Of a stretch of 61,950 nt of DNA, positions 36,385 through 45,844 are shown piece by piece; position 1 is the first letter of the stretch; every line of letters starts with the position of its first letter. Origin of the DNA: Ramlibacter sp. (GTDB taxonomy: Bacteria; Pseudomonadota; Gammaproteobacteria; Burkholderiales; Burkholderiaceae_C); contig JAAYCV010000071.1 of the NCBI GenBank assembly GCA_012729605.1, forward strand, positions 1 through 61,950. The letters are read 5' to 3'. Made by a program: the position numbers and the translations under genes. Under the pieces are notes generated by a model. The model saw only the letters and a program-made list of their open reading frames with translations. It was not told the DNA's origin and did not search any database.

Positions 36385-38316
36385 TCAGGCAGAAGGGGCT
36401 TCTGTCTGCAGGGACTTGCGGGCGATGTCCTGCTGGAGCAGTTCGGCGAACGCATCCAGCGACATCACGCCCAGATCCTGGTTGCCTCTGGCGCGCACGG
36501 CCACGCTGTTGTGCTCTTTTTCCTTGTCGCCAACGACCAGGATGTACGGCAGCTTCTGCGTGGCATAACTGCGTATTTTATAGGTAATCTTGTCGTTGTG
36601 CAGGTCCGTGATGACCCGGATGCCTTGTTTTCGCAGCGTTTCTGCCACGTTTTTGGCGTAATCGGCCTGTGCATCGGTGATATTGAGCACGGCAACCTGA
36701 ACCGGCGCCAGCCAGGAGGGCAGGGCGCCCGCATACTGTTCGATCAGGATGCCGATGAATCGTTCCATGCTGCCGACAATCGCGCGGTGCAGCATCACCG
36801 GACGGTGGCGGCCGCCATCCTCGCCGACGAATTCGGCGTCCAGGCGTTCTGGCATCGAGAAGTCGACCTGGATCGTGCCGCACTGCCATTCCCGGCCGAT
36901 GGCGTCTTTCAGCGTGTACTCGATCTTGGGGCCGTAGAAGGCACCGTCGCCGGGGGAGATCACGTAGTCGCAGCCGGAAGCGCGCAGGCTTTCCATCAGC
37001 GCGTGCTCGGCCTTGTCCCAGACTTCATCGGAACCGATGCGCTGCTCGGGGCGCGTCGAGACCTTGTAGATGATGTTGCTGAAGCCGAAATCGGCATAGA
37101 CCTTTTGCAGCAGGCTGGTGAAGGCGCTACATTCGGCCAGGATCTGGTCTTCGGTACAGAAGATGTGGCCGTCGTCCTGGGTGAAGGCACGCACGCGCAT
37201 GATGCCGTGCAGGCCGCCGCTGGGTTCGTTGCGGTGGCACTGGCCGAATTCGCCGTAGCGCAGCGGCAGGTCACGGTAGCTGCGCACGCCCTGCTTGTAG
37301 ATCAGGATGTGGCCGGGGCAGTTCATCGGCTTGAGTGCGTAATCGCGCTTTTCCGATTCGGTGGTGAACATGTTCTCGCGGTACTTGTCCCAGTGGCCGG
37401 TCTTTTCCCACAGGCCCTTGTCGAGCAGCTGCGGGCCTTTCACTTCCTGGTAGCCGTTGTCGCGGTAGACGTTGCGCATGTACTGCTCGACCTGCTGCCA
37501 GATGGTCCAGCCCTTGGGGTGCCAGAACACGGTACCGGGGGAGTGTTCGTCGATGTGGAACAGGTCCAGCTCGCGTGCCAGCTTGCGGTGGTCGCGCTTC
37601 TCGGCTTCTTCCAGCATGTGCAGATAGGCTTTCAGCTCGTCCTTGCTGGCCCAGGCGGTGCCGTAAATGCGCTGCAGCATCTCGTTCTTGCTGTCGCCGC
37701 GCCAGTAGGCGCCAGCCACCTTCATCAGCTTGAAGTGCTTGAGCTTGCCGGTGCTGGGCACGTGCGGGCCGCGGCACAGGTCCTCGAAGGCGCCTTCGCG
37801 GTAGAGCGAGACGTCTTCATTGCTCGGGATGCTGGCGATGATCTCGGCCTTGTAGTCTTCGCCCATGCCCTTGAAAAAGGCCACGGCCTCGTCGCGCGGC
37901 AGCACGCGGCGCTGCACCGGCTCGTCCTTGTTGGCGAGTTCGGTCATCTTCTTCTCGATGGCAACCAGGTCTTCCGGCGTGAACGGGCGCTTGTAGCTGA
38001 AGTCGTAGTAGAAGCCGTTGTCGATCACCGGGCCGATGGTGACCTGGGCGTCGGGGAACAGTTCCTTGACGGCGTAGGCCAGCAGGTGGGCGGTGGAGTG
38101 GCGGATCAGCTCCAGGCCGTCGGCGTCCTTGGCGGTGACGATGGCCAGGGCGGCGTCCTGCTCGATCAGGTAGCTGGTATCGACCAGCTTGCCGTCGACC
38201 TTGCCGCCCAGGGCGGCCTTGGCCAGGCCGCTGCCAATGCTGGCAGCGACATCGGCCACGGTGACGGATTGTTCGAAACTGCGCTGGGAACCGTCGGGAA
38301 GAGTGATCTGGATCAT
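36385..38316 (-). CDS. thrS: Threonyl-tRNA synthetase
   Basis: Class II synthetase that charges tRNA-Thr. The 643-residue protein has an N-terminal TGS domain ([15 protein letters not shown]), an editing domain with [11 protein letters not shown], a catalytic core with the zinc-ligand segments [12 protein letters not shown] and later [19 protein letters not shown], and a C-terminal anticodon-binding domain. The ATG at 38316 was chosen by fit to the E. coli N-terminus; ATG 38325 is possible. Upstream are an intrinsic terminator and a Thr-rich leader reading frame, suggesting control by threonyl-tRNA supply. Confidence 0.97.
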   Translation of the reverse strand: MIQITLPDGSQRSFEQSVTVADVAASIGSGLAKAALGGKVDGKLVDTSYLIEQDAALAIVTAKDADGLELIRHSTAHLLAYAVKELFPDAQVTIGPVIDNGFYYDFSYKRPFTPEDLVAIEKKMTELANKDEPVQRRVLPRDEAVAFFKGMGEDYKAEIIASIPSNEDVSLYREGAFEDLCRGPHVPSTGKLKHFKLMKVAGAYWRGDSKNEMLQRIYGTAWASKDELKAYLHMLEEAEKRDHRKLARELDLFHIDEHSPGTVFWHPKGWTIWQQVEQYMRNVYRDNGYQEVKGPQLLDKGLWEKTGHWDKYRENMFTTESEKRDYALKPMNCPGHILIYKQGVRSYRDLPLRYGEFGQCHRNEPSGGLHGIMRVRAFTQDDGHIFCTEDQILAECSAFTSLLQKVYADFGFSNIIYKVSTRPEQRIGSDEVWDKAEHALMESLRASGCDYVISPGDGAFYGPKIEYTLKDAIGREWQCGTIQVDFSMPERLDAEFVGEDGGRHRPVMLHRAIVGSMERFIGILIEQYAGALPSWLAPVQVAVLNITDAQADYAKNVAETLRKQGIRVITDLHNDKITYKIRSYATQKLPYILVVGDKEKEHNSVAVRARGNQDLGVMSLDAFAELLQQDIARKSLQTEAPSA

Positions 38317-38338
38317 GGTGTGCATCAATGGGGGCAAG

Positions 38339-38362
38339 AAAAAAGCGCGGGGTGCCGCGCTT
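38339..38362 (-). terminator. Intrinsic terminator in the thrS leader (candidate attenuator)
   Basis: An 8-bp GC-rich stem (38343-38350 with 38355-38362, 4-base loop) is followed on the minus strand by six T residues. It ends about 22 bp before the thrS start and begins 19 bp after the stop of the Thr-rich leader frame, so any thrS transcript from upstream must pass through it. Confidence 0.85.
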
Positions 38363-38381
38363 GGTGGGGGTGGTTTCCGGG

Positions 38382-38471
38382 TCAGGCCGGGAAAACCGGG
38401 CGCGCAGGCAGCGTGCCGGCAGCCGTAGTGCGGTTGCCGTGCATGGGCGAGGTGCTAGTTCGCGGTGTCAT
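38382..38471 (-). CDS. Thr-rich leader peptide of thrS
   Basis: A 29-codon frame starting [20 protein letters not shown] with six threonines (positions 2, 5, 7, 15, 16, 20), using ACA, ACT, ACC, ACT, ACG and ACG codons. An AGGAAAGG sequence lies about 11 bases upstream of the ATG. The stop is followed by a strong terminator and then by thrS. This is the layout of ribosome-mediated attenuation as in the E. coli thr operon: ribosomes stalling at Thr codons when charged tRNA-Thr is low would favour an alternative fold. The competing antiterminator pairing was not resolved by eye. The peptide is unlikely to have a function of its own. Confidence 0.7.
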   Translation of the reverse strand: MTPRTSTSPMHGNRTTAAGTLPARPVFPA

Positions 38472-38675
38472 AACCCGTGCTGCCTTTCCTGCTCTTGCTG
38501 GTTGAAGGGAATACCCGCATTTTACCCTGTCTGCGCCAGACTGGCATTTTCCGGCTTGCAAGGGCTTGGCAAATGTGTACAAATCATGACCAGTTGCCGG
38601 ATGGGCTCCGGTACACTTGCAGCACCGGGTGCCTGCAGTCAGTGCGCCCCAGATGATGAAAGCAAGAGAAATCCT

Positions 38676-39302
38676 ATGGCACATTACGATCCCCCTTTTG
38701 AAATTCATGTGCACGGCGAGGTCTCTCTGCATCCTGAAGTGACGACCGATGACGTGGCCGAAGCGCTGCGTCCGCTGTGGCAGTATGCGGGTGCGCGCTC
38801 GCTCGCCGATGGCGCTGCCAGCGCCTATGACGAGGAGCCCGGCATCCAGTACGACCAGCGCCAGAATCTGCTGCGCATGTGCTGGACAGTGCGCGGCGAT
38901 GAAGGTTTCCGCCGCCATATCGATGACATGTGCATGAACCTCAACGAACTGGCCAGCACCGGCGCGCCGATCGAGGTCACTTTCTACGACACCGAATACG
39001 ACGACGAGGACAACGAGAATCGTGGCGAGGAAGCGCGCGACGATTTCATGATCGTGTTCGTCGGCCCGACGCCGGCCGCCATCATGCAGATCCAGCGCGA
39101 CCTGCTGGTGCAGGATGTGATCGCGGTGATGGAGCGCCACTTCGACAGCAACGAGCTGCGCGGCGTGGTGGAAGAGGTGGACAAGCTGTTCACACAGCGC
39201 TTTGATGCGCTGGTCGAATCGCTGGAACTGGGCAAGCCGCCAAGCGGCTCCGGCCCGGCTGGCCATCGCGGCCCGGGCCGCAACAAGCGCCACCTGCACT
39301 GA
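38676..39302 (+). CDS. Conserved acidic protein, probably DUF6806 family
   Basis: A 208-residue cytosolic protein with no membrane segment. It resembles a conserved Burkholderiales protein (start FEIHVHGEVSLHPEVTTDD, then AGARSLADGAASAYDEEPGIQ, FMIVFVGPTPAAIMQIQRDLLVQDVI), which I recall as DUF6806. A strongly acidic stretch (YDTEYDDEDNENRGEEARDD, about 106-125) lies in the middle, and the C-terminus is basic and Gly/Pro-rich. Its function is unknown. It is divergent from thrS and lies 6 bp before the transporter gene, probably co-transcribed. Confidence 0.8.
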   Translation: MAHYDPPFEIHVHGEVSLHPEVTTDDVAEALRPLWQYAGARSLADGAASAYDEEPGIQYDQRQNLLRMCWTVRGDEGFRRHIDDMCMNLNELASTGAPIEVTFYDTEYDDEDNENRGEEARDDFMIVFVGPTPAAIMQIQRDLLVQDVIAVMERHFDSNELRGVVEEVDKLFTQRFDALVESLELGKPPSGSGPAGHRGPGRNKRHLH

Positions 39303-39308
39303 TCGCCG

Positions 39309-40607
39309 ATGCGCGCCTTGCTGCCTGAGACGGCGCTCAACCCCGGTGTGCGCCGGCGCGAGGTGTTTGGCTGGGCGCTGTACGATTTTGCCAATTCCGG
39401 CTACACCACCGTGGTGCTCACGGCGGTGTTCTCTGCCTATTTCGTTTCGGCTGTAGCTGGTGCGACCAGCTGGGCGACGCTGCTGTGGACGCTGGCAATC
39501 GGCCTGTCGAATGCCATCGTGATGCTGCTGATGCCGGCGCTGGGCGCCTGGGCCGACCAGCGTGCCGCCAAGAAGCGGCTGCTGATGCTGGTGACGCTGC
39601 TGTGCGTGCTGTTTACGGCTGCGCTGGCACTGGCGCAGCCGGGGATGGTGGCGCTGGCGGTGCTGCTGATTGTCATCTCCAATACCTTCTACAGCATGGG
39701 CGAGTCGCTCACGGCGGCATTCCTGCCGGAGCTGGCGCGGCCCGAGGCGATGGGGCGAGTGAGCGGACTCGGCTGGGGCTTTGGCTATGCCGGCGGCATG
39801 CTGACGCTGGCCGTGTGCCTGGCCTTCGTGCTGTGGGCGCAGGCGCAGGGCATGCCGGCCGGGCAGTATGTGGCGGTGACCATGCTGATCACGGCGGCAC
39901 TGTATGGGCTGCCGGCGCTGGGCACGTTTGCGCTGCTGCGCGAGCATGCACGGCCACGCGCGCAGACCACGCGCACCGGTATCGCGCATGGCTTTGGCCA
40001 GCTGCGCTACACTTGGCAGCAGACCCGACAACTGCCGGACCTGCGCCTGCTGCTCGGCAGCACGGTGTGCTATCAGGCTGGCGTGGCGGTGGCGATCACG
40101 CTGGCGGCTATCTATGCCGAGCAGGTAATCGGCTTTGAATCGCAGGAAACCATGATCATGGTGCTGGCGCTGAACCTGGCGGCGGCATTCGGGGCGCTGC
40201 TGTTTGGCCAGCTGCAGGACCGCATTGGCCACCGGCTGGCGCTGGCACTGACGCTGGTCGGCTGGATCATGGTCTGCCTGCTGGCGGCATCGGCCAGTGG
40301 CAAGCCGCAGTTCTGGGTGGCGGCCACGATTGCCGGCTTGTGCATGGGCAGCAGCCAGTCAGCCGGGCGCGCCATGGTCGGGCTGTTTGCACCGCCGCAG
40401 CAGCTGGCGGAATACTTTGGCCTGTGGACCACGGTCACGCGGCTGGCCAGCATCCTCGGGCCGATCAGCTACGGCCTGATTACCTGGGCCGCGTCGGGCA
40501 ACCAGCGCGTGGCGATTCTGGCCTGCAGCCTGTTCTTTGTGCTTGGCATGGCCTTCCTGTGGCCGATGCGGGTGCAGCGCGGTCGCCAGGCGGCGCTGGC
40601 AGCCTGA
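39309..40607 (+). CDS. MFS transporter, UMF1 (Atg22-like) family
   Basis: A 432-residue integral membrane protein with 12 predicted helices. The N-terminal signature WALYDFANSGYTTVVLTAVF is that of the UMF1 family of the major facilitator superfamily, related to yeast Atg22, a vacuolar amino-acid effluxer. A DQRAAKKRLL loop after helix 2 is the usual MFS basic loop. The substrate is unknown; bacterial members have been little studied. It ends 3 bp from the convergent murI gene. Confidence 0.85.
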   Translation: MRALLPETALNPGVRRREVFGWALYDFANSGYTTVVLTAVFSAYFVSAVAGATSWATLLWTLAIGLSNAIVMLLMPALGAWADQRAAKKRLLMLVTLLCVLFTAALALAQPGMVALAVLLIVISNTFYSMGESLTAAFLPELARPEAMGRVSGLGWGFGYAGGMLTLAVCLAFVLWAQAQGMPAGQYVAVTMLITAALYGLPALGTFALLREHARPRAQTTRTGIAHGFGQLRYTWQQTRQLPDLRLLLGSTVCYQAGVAVAITLAAIYAEQVIGFESQETMIMVLALNLAAAFGALLFGQLQDRIGHRLALALTLVGWIMVCLLAASASGKPQFWVAATIAGLCMGSSQSAGRAMVGLFAPPQQLAEYFGLWTTVTRLASILGPISYGLITWAASGNQRVAILACSLFFVLGMAFLWPMRVQRGRQAALAA

Positions 40608-40610
40608 TCT

Positions 40611-41465
40611 TCAGATCTGGACCTGTTCAACCTGGGCAGCGTGAATGCCCAGCCACTTGTCGGCGGCGAGTGCCAGCCGTTCGGGCGCGGCAGTGCACAG
40701 CCAGGACAGTTGACGTGGCGTGCCGACTTCCGGATCAGGGGTGTTGAGGCGGGTCTTTTCCAGCAGGCGGCGCGTCTGCAGCGCCACCGATTCGCCCGGA
40801 TCGATCAGCGTGACGGCCGGGCCGACCAGCTCCTGCAGCGTGCGGGCAGCAAACGGGTAGTGCGTGCAGCCCAGCGCCAGGGTGTCAATGCCGTGCTCCG
40901 GGTCCTGTCCGGCAAAGGGTTCCAGCGCCTGCACGTAGATCGCGCACAGGCGCTGCACTTCGGCCAGCCCGGCCGGGCCATCCAGCGCATTCTCGATCGC
41001 CAGTGCCAGGCCGTTGCAGGCCTGCACGCGCACATCATGCTCACCCCGCCAGGTCTGTACCAGCTGCTGGAACTTGCTGCTGGCAACCGTGCCATGGGTA
41101 GCCATGATGCCGATATGGCCGGTGCGGGTGAGGGCGGCGGCCGGCTTGATCGCCGGTTCGATGCCGATCAGAGGGAGTGTCGGGTAACGGGCGCGCAGCT
41201 CCTGTGCCGCCTGCGCGGTGGCGGTATTGCAGGCCACCACCAGCGCCTTGATGCGGTAGCGTTCGACCAGAAAATCGGCGATGGCAAAGCTGCGCGCCTG
41301 GATCTCTTCCGTGCTGCGTTCGCCATAGGGCGCCCAGGCGGTATCGGCCAGATAGACCAGGTCTTCCTGCGGCAGCACATGCAGCAGCTCGCGCAGCACG
41401 CTCAGGCCGCCGACGCCGCTGTCGAACACGCCGATCGGCTGGCGGGAGTAATCGGTCTCGCTCAC
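40611..41465 (-). CDS. murI: Glutamate racemase
   Basis: Cofactor-independent racemase making D-glutamate for peptidoglycan. The 284-residue protein has the N-terminal IGVFDSGVGGLSVL motif and the two catalytic cysteines in VVACNTATAQ and LALGCTHYP. Length is normal. The gene is 16 bp after the FAH-family gene on the same strand, so co-transcription is likely, although no functional link is known. Confidence 0.95.
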   Translation of the reverse strand: MSETDYSRQPIGVFDSGVGGLSVLRELLHVLPQEDLVYLADTAWAPYGERSTEEIQARSFAIADFLVERYRIKALVVACNTATAQAAQELRARYPTLPLIGIEPAIKPAAALTRTGHIGIMATHGTVASSKFQQLVQTWRGEHDVRVQACNGLALAIENALDGPAGLAEVQRLCAIYVQALEPFAGQDPEHGIDTLALGCTHYPFAARTLQELVGPAVTLIDPGESVALQTRRLLEKTRLNTPDPEVGTPRQLSWLCTAAPERLALAADKWLGIHAAQVEQVQI

Positions 41466-41481
41466 GCTCTGCCCGTCAGCA

Positions 41482-42189
41482 TCAGGCCGCAGCCGTGATG
41501 CGCAGCGCGATGCTGCCCACGCCTTCGACTTCGCCGTGCAGCTGGTCGCCCGGCTGCACCGGGCCGACGCCTTCGGGCGTGCCGGTGTAGATCAGGTCGC
41601 CAGGCTGCAGCGTGTAGTAGCGCGACAGGTCGGCGATGACTTCGCGGATGTTCCAGATCAGCTGGTTCAGGTTGCCCGACTGGCGTTGTTCGCCATTGAC
41701 CTGCAGCGTGATGGCGCCTTGCTCCAGCACCTGTTCCGGCATCGGCACGATGGGCGACAGCACAGCAGCGCCTTCAAAGTTCTTGCCGGTATCCCAGGGG
41801 CGACCCTTGTCGCGCGCCTGGTATTGCAGGTCGCGGCGCGTCATGTCAAAGCCGCAGGCGTAGCCGAAGATGTGCTGGTGTGCATCAGCTTCATCGATGT
41901 TGCGGCCGCCCTTGCCAATGGCGACGACCAGCTCCATCTCGTAGTGCAGATTGTTGGTGCGCGGTGCGTAGGGCAGGCTGCTGCCGGACGGGATCAGGTG
42001 CGCATTCGACTTGATGAAGTAGAACGCCGGATCGACCGACTTGTCGACGGTAAAGCCCATCTCGATGGCGTGTGCCAGATAGTTGCGGCCAACGCAGAAG
42101 ATGCGGTTGACCGGAAAACGGCGGCTGTCGCCGGCGATCTCGGCCGAGGCCACCGGTGGGGGCGGGAAGAGGTAGCTGTCCTGTGTCAT
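41482..42189 (-). CDS. Fumarylacetoacetate hydrolase family protein
   Basis: A 235-residue FAH-fold protein. The metal-binding signature is clear: FCVGRNYLAHAIEMG, then HYEMELVVAIGKGGRNI (acidic ligands), GFDMTRRDLQ and IYTGTPEGVGPV. Members include acylpyruvate hydrolases, oxaloacetate decarboxylases and 2-hydroxyhepta-diene-dioate isomerases; the small single-domain form favours acylpyruvase or oxaloacetate decarboxylase (FAHD1-like) activity. It lies 72 bp after class I fumarase, a neighbour that acts on related C4 acids. Confidence 0.85.
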   Translation of the reverse strand: MTQDSYLFPPPPVASAEIAGDSRRFPVNRIFCVGRNYLAHAIEMGFTVDKSVDPAFYFIKSNAHLIPSGSSLPYAPRTNNLHYEMELVVAIGKGGRNIDEADAHQHIFGYACGFDMTRRDLQYQARDKGRPWDTGKNFEGAAVLSPIVPMPEQVLEQGAITLQVNGEQRQSGNLNQLIWNIREVIADLSRYYTLQPGDLIYTGTPEGVGPVQPGDQLHGEVEGVGSIALRITAAA

Positions 42190-42261
42190 GGCAAGACCTT
42201 TGCAAGGGAGAAAAGGGCGGTAGCCCGAAGGCCACCGCCCGCAGCGGGCAGCCGGCGGCGA

Positions 42262-43815
42262 TCAGGCCGTGGCGATGTCAATGCCCTTGAACTCGCCGGT
42301 GGCGATACGCTTTTGCCATTCGGCCGGGCCGGTGATGTGGGCGCTGGTACCGCCGGCATCCACCGCTACGGTGACCGGCATGTCTACCACGTCGAATTCG
42401 TAGATCGCCTCCATGCCCAGGTCCTCGAAGCCGACGACCTTGGCGTTCTTGATCGCCTTGGACACCAGATAGGCGGCACCGCCCACGGCCATCAGGTAGG
42501 CCGACTGGTGGTTCTTGATCGATTCGATGGCGACCGGGCCGCGTTCGGCCTTGCCGATCATGGCGATCAGGCCGGTTTTTTCCAGCATCATGTCGGTGAA
42601 CTTGTCCATGCGGGTGGCGGTGGTCGGGCCAGCCGGGCCCACGGCCTCGTCACCGACCGGATCGACCGGACCAACGTAGTAGATCACGCGGTTGGTGAAA
42701 TCGACCGGCAGCGGTTCGCCCTTGGCCAGCATGTCCTGGATGCGCTTGTGCGCAGCATCGCGGCCAGTCAGCATCTTGCCGTTGAGCAGCAGGGTCTGGC
42801 CCGGCTTCCAGCTGGCGACTTCTTCCTTGGTCAGGGTGTTCAGGTCAACGCGCTTGCTGGTTTCGGTGTTGGGCGTCCAGTTGACCTGCGGCCACAGGTC
42901 CAGGCTGGGTGCGTCCAGGTAGACCGGGCCGCTGCCATCCATGACGAAGTGGGCATGGCGGGTGGCCGCGCAGTTCGGGATCATGGCAACCGGTTTGGAG
43001 GCCGCGTGCGTCGGGTACATGGCGATCTTCACGTCCAGCACCGTGGTCAGGCCGCCCAAGCCTTGCGCGCCAATGCCGAGGGCGTTGACCTTTTCGAACA
43101 GCTCCAGGCGCAGTTCTTCCACCTGGTCCAGCTTTTCGCCCTTGGCGGCCTTTTCCTGCAGCTGGTACATGTCCAGGTCTTCCATCAGGCTCTGCTTGGC
43201 CATCAGCATGGCTTTCTCGGCAGTACCGCCAATGCCGATACCCAGCATGCCCGGTGGGCACCAGCCGGCACCCATGGTCGGTACGGTCTTCAGCACCCAG
43301 TCGACCAGGCTGTCGGACGGGTTCAGCATGACGAATTTGGTCTTGTTCTCGGAGCCGCCGCCCTTGGCCGCCACGGTCACGTCCAGCTTGTCGCCGGGCA
43401 CCAGTTCGACAAAGATCACGGCCGGCGTGTTGTCCTTGGTGTTCTTGCGCGCAAAGTGCGGATCTGCCACGACGGACGCGCGCAAGCGGTTTTCGGCCAG
43501 GCCATAGCCACGGCGCACGCCTTCGTTGATGGCGTCATCCAGGCTGCCGGTCAGGCCCTCGAAGCGCACGTCCATGCCGACCTTCAGGAACACGTTGACG
43601 ATGCCGGTGTCCTGGCAGATCGGGCGATGGCCGGTGGCGGACATCTTGCTGTTGGTCAGGATCTGCGCCATGGCATCCTTCGCCGCAGGCGACTGCTCGC
43701 GCTCGTAGGCACGCGCCAGGTGCGAGATGTAGTCAGCCGGATGGTAGTAGCTGATGTACTGCAGCGCGCCAGCAATCGATTCGATCAGATCGTCCTGCTT
43801 GATGATGGTCGTCAT
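42262..43815 (-). CDS. fumA: Class I fumarate hydratase (4Fe-4S)
   Basis: Oxygen-sensitive iron-sulfur fumarase of the TCA cycle, 517 residues, with the alpha and beta parts fused as in E. coli FumA. Probable cluster ligands are the cysteines in RPICQDTGI, GAGWCPPGMLG and IPNCAATRHAHF. The C-terminal part has the family motifs YYVGPVDPVGDEAVGPAGPT and AVDAGGTSAH. The ATG at 43815 gives the usual N-terminus (MTTIIKQDDLIESIA). It heads a minus-strand group with the FAH-family gene and murI. Confidence 0.95.
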   Translation of the reverse strand: MTTIIKQDDLIESIAGALQYISYYHPADYISHLARAYEREQSPAAKDAMAQILTNSKMSATGHRPICQDTGIVNVFLKVGMDVRFEGLTGSLDDAINEGVRRGYGLAENRLRASVVADPHFARKNTKDNTPAVIFVELVPGDKLDVTVAAKGGGSENKTKFVMLNPSDSLVDWVLKTVPTMGAGWCPPGMLGIGIGGTAEKAMLMAKQSLMEDLDMYQLQEKAAKGEKLDQVEELRLELFEKVNALGIGAQGLGGLTTVLDVKIAMYPTHAASKPVAMIPNCAATRHAHFVMDGSGPVYLDAPSLDLWPQVNWTPNTETSKRVDLNTLTKEEVASWKPGQTLLLNGKMLTGRDAAHKRIQDMLAKGEPLPVDFTNRVIYYVGPVDPVGDEAVGPAGPTTATRMDKFTDMMLEKTGLIAMIGKAERGPVAIESIKNHQSAYLMAVGGAAYLVSKAIKNAKVVGFEDLGMEAIYEFDVVDMPVTVAVDAGGTSAHITGPAEWQKRIATGEFKGIDIATA

Positions 43816-43958
43816 GGGGTGTGTCCTCGTTATGGGTATGGAAAGGGCTTGCCTGGCGCGTGGCCGGGCAACATTCCCGATTTTAGCCCTTGGGGCCGGG
43901 GGTGGCGATGGATTGGGGCTATGGGCGGGATAACGTGGAGGCACTGGCGGACAGGCGC

Positions 43959-43987
43959 AAAAAAACCGCCATGCATGCATGGCGGTT
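43959..43987 (-). terminator. Intrinsic terminator of the DUF697-like gene
   Basis: A perfect 24-base palindrome (43964-43987, 10-bp stem with a CATG centre) is followed on the minus strand by seven T residues. It starts about 20 bp after the gene's stop. Confidence 0.92.
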
Positions 43988-44007
43988 GGCTGGTCAAGCG
44001 TGAAGTC

Positions 44008-44577
44008 TCAGGCCGCCGGCCGGCTCAGCCACAGAGGAAAGCGGCGCTTCTTCTCCGGCACCACCTCGGCGACCTGCGCAGTGACCGGCCCCGGCAGCGC
44101 CGGCGCATGGCCAGCTTCCAGGCAGACGCGCACGCATTCGCGGATATGCTGTTCGCCCAGGTAGCGCAGCGCGGCGTAGCCAAGCGAGGCGGCAGCGACC
44201 TGACCGGCGATCGGCACATAGCGCACGGCCTGCTTGGTGGTGAGGCGCACGCCGACCATCTTGATGGCGCGCAGCACCAGGTCGCGCGTGACCATGCGGC
44301 CGACCATCACGGCGCCGACGGTGGCGATGGCGTTTTGCAGCTTTTCCTGGCGCTCCGGATCCATCTGCCGGATCTGCTCCGGCGTCAGGCCAAAGGCCTG
44401 GTTGATCTGTGGGATCAGCTTGCTCATCAGGGTGGCATCGACAAACAGGTCCATGCCCGGAATCGGCACCATGCTGGTCACGGCGCCGGTCATGGCCTTG
44501 CGGTGCAGCATGGCGCGCGAGCGCTTCACGGCCTTTTCCAGGGTCGGGTGACCTTGTGCCATTTCCAGTGCATTCAT
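44008..44577 (-). CDS. DUF697/EcsC-like protein
   Basis: A 189-residue protein with several moderately hydrophobic helical stretches (VTSMVPIPGMDLFVDATLMS; ATVGAVMVGRM; VRYVPIAGQVAAASLGYAA). The repeated pattern of PIPG...D and VPI.GQ.AAA recalls DUF697/YcjF-type or EcsC-like proteins, which associate with membranes, but the match is from memory and not certain. GAGGAG lies about 10 bases before the ATG. It is a single-gene unit with its own terminator, divergent from the patatin gene. Confidence 0.6.
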   Translation of the reverse strand: MNALEMAQGHPTLEKAVKRSRAMLHRKAMTGAVTSMVPIPGMDLFVDATLMSKLIPQINQAFGLTPEQIRQMDPERQEKLQNAIATVGAVMVGRMVTRDLVLRAIKMVGVRLTTKQAVRYVPIAGQVAAASLGYAALRYLGEQHIRECVRVCLEAGHAPALPGPVTAQVAEVVPEKKRRFPLWLSRPAA

Positions 44578-44743
44578 CTGGCAGACTCCTCAAGAGGTGG
44601 TGGACAGCCAATTAGATGGGTGACGATGTCCGCGGTTCAATATTCCTGACATATCCTGCTGTAAGCAGATGCTATTTTCCGGCCGATCGCGTGACACAGT
44701 GCACAGATTTACACTGGGACAGTCTTCCACTGCCTGATTGCCG

Positions 44744-45838
44744 ATGCGAGCCCTTGCCCTGTATGCCGGTCCTGCCGCGCTGCGCCATATCCAGCACCAT
44801 GGCCTGCAGCCGCAGCATGTGCGGGCGCTGCCGGCCGCCGCTGGTGGCCCCAAGGGCCTGATGCTGCTGCGGCTGGACCGATTCCTGTTTGGCGACTGGC
44901 TGCCGCAGTCAGATCAGCCGATCGACCTGATTGGCGCCTCCATCGGTGCCTGGCGCTGGGCTTCGGCCTGCATGCCCGATCCGGTGGCGGCCTTGCAGGA
45001 ACTGGAGCGCATCTATGTGCGCGGCGATTTTGGCCAGCGCCAGGAGGCCGGCGCGCGCCATGTGCCGACGCCGGCTGAGGTCAGCGCGGCCTTTGCCCGT
45101 TTCCTGCAGCAGATGTTTGCCGGGCACGAGCAGGCCATCGTGCAGAACCCGCGTTACCGCCTGCACGTGCTGGCCTCGCAGGGACGCGGCTTGCTGCAGC
45201 GCGAGAACGGTCGCTGGCAAACCCTGGCCGGCTATCTGGCGGCCTATGCCGGCAATGCGGTGCAGCGCCAGGCGCTCGGGCGCTGGCTGCAACGGCTGGT
45301 GTTTTCTAGCGGCGGCGCAGCGCTGCCGTTTGACGATGACCGGTTTCCCACGCAGCAGATCGCGCTGGAGGCCGGCAACCTGCTGACCGTGCTGCAGGCC
45401 AGCGGTTCGATCCCGTTCGTGCTGCAGGCAGTGCACGATATTCCGGGCGCGCCGCCCGGTGCCTGCTGGGATGGCGGCATCACCGACTACCATCTGCATC
45501 TGCGCTACCGCGGCGGGCAGGGCGGCGAGAGCGGCATCGTGCTGTACCCGCATTTCCAGCGCGCCGTGATTCCGGGCTGGCTGGACAAGGCCTGGCGCTG
45601 GCGCCACGGCAGCAGTGCCGCGCTGGATCATGTGTTGCTGCTCGGCCTGCGTCCGGAGTGGGTCGCCAGCCTGCCGCGCGGCAAGCTGCCTGACCGCAGC
45701 GACTTCCGTTTTCACCTGGCCGACCCGGCTGCGCGCATGCGCGACTGGAACCAGGCCATTGCCGCCAGCGAACAGCTGGTGGATGAATTTGCCGCCTGGC
45801 TGGAGCGCCCCGATCCCGGCCAGGTCTTACCCCCTTGA
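44744..45838 (+). CDS. Patatin-like phospholipase
   Basis: A 364-residue protein with patatin features: a Gly-rich oxyanion region (AAAGGPKGLMLL), the nucleophile elbow G-x-S-x-G in IGASIGAW (S66) and the catalytic aspartate in the CWDGGITDYH segment (Asp-Gly-Gly). It therefore probably hydrolyses acyl esters of lipids through a Ser-Asp dyad. There is no signal peptide. A TTG at 44738 is an alternative start. It is followed after 6 bp by an esterase gene, so this begins a group with lipolytic character. Confidence 0.8.
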   Translation: MRALALYAGPAALRHIQHHGLQPQHVRALPAAAGGPKGLMLLRLDRFLFGDWLPQSDQPIDLIGASIGAWRWASACMPDPVAALQELERIYVRGDFGQRQEAGARHVPTPAEVSAAFARFLQQMFAGHEQAIVQNPRYRLHVLASQGRGLLQRENGRWQTLAGYLAAYAGNAVQRQALGRWLQRLVFSSGGAALPFDDDRFPTQQIALEAGNLLTVLQASGSIPFVLQAVHDIPGAPPGACWDGGITDYHLHLRYRGGQGGESGIVLYPHFQRAVIPGWLDKAWRWRHGSSAALDHVLLLGLRPEWVASLPRGKLPDRSDFRFHLADPAARMRDWNQAIAASEQLVDEFAAWLERPDPGQVLPP

Positions 45839-45844
45839 CCGTAT

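Noticed and set aside
41536-44649. 1,037-codon plus-strand frame opposite fumarase and neighbours
   Set aside because: It runs antisense through three well-supported minus-strand genes and shows only shadow composition.
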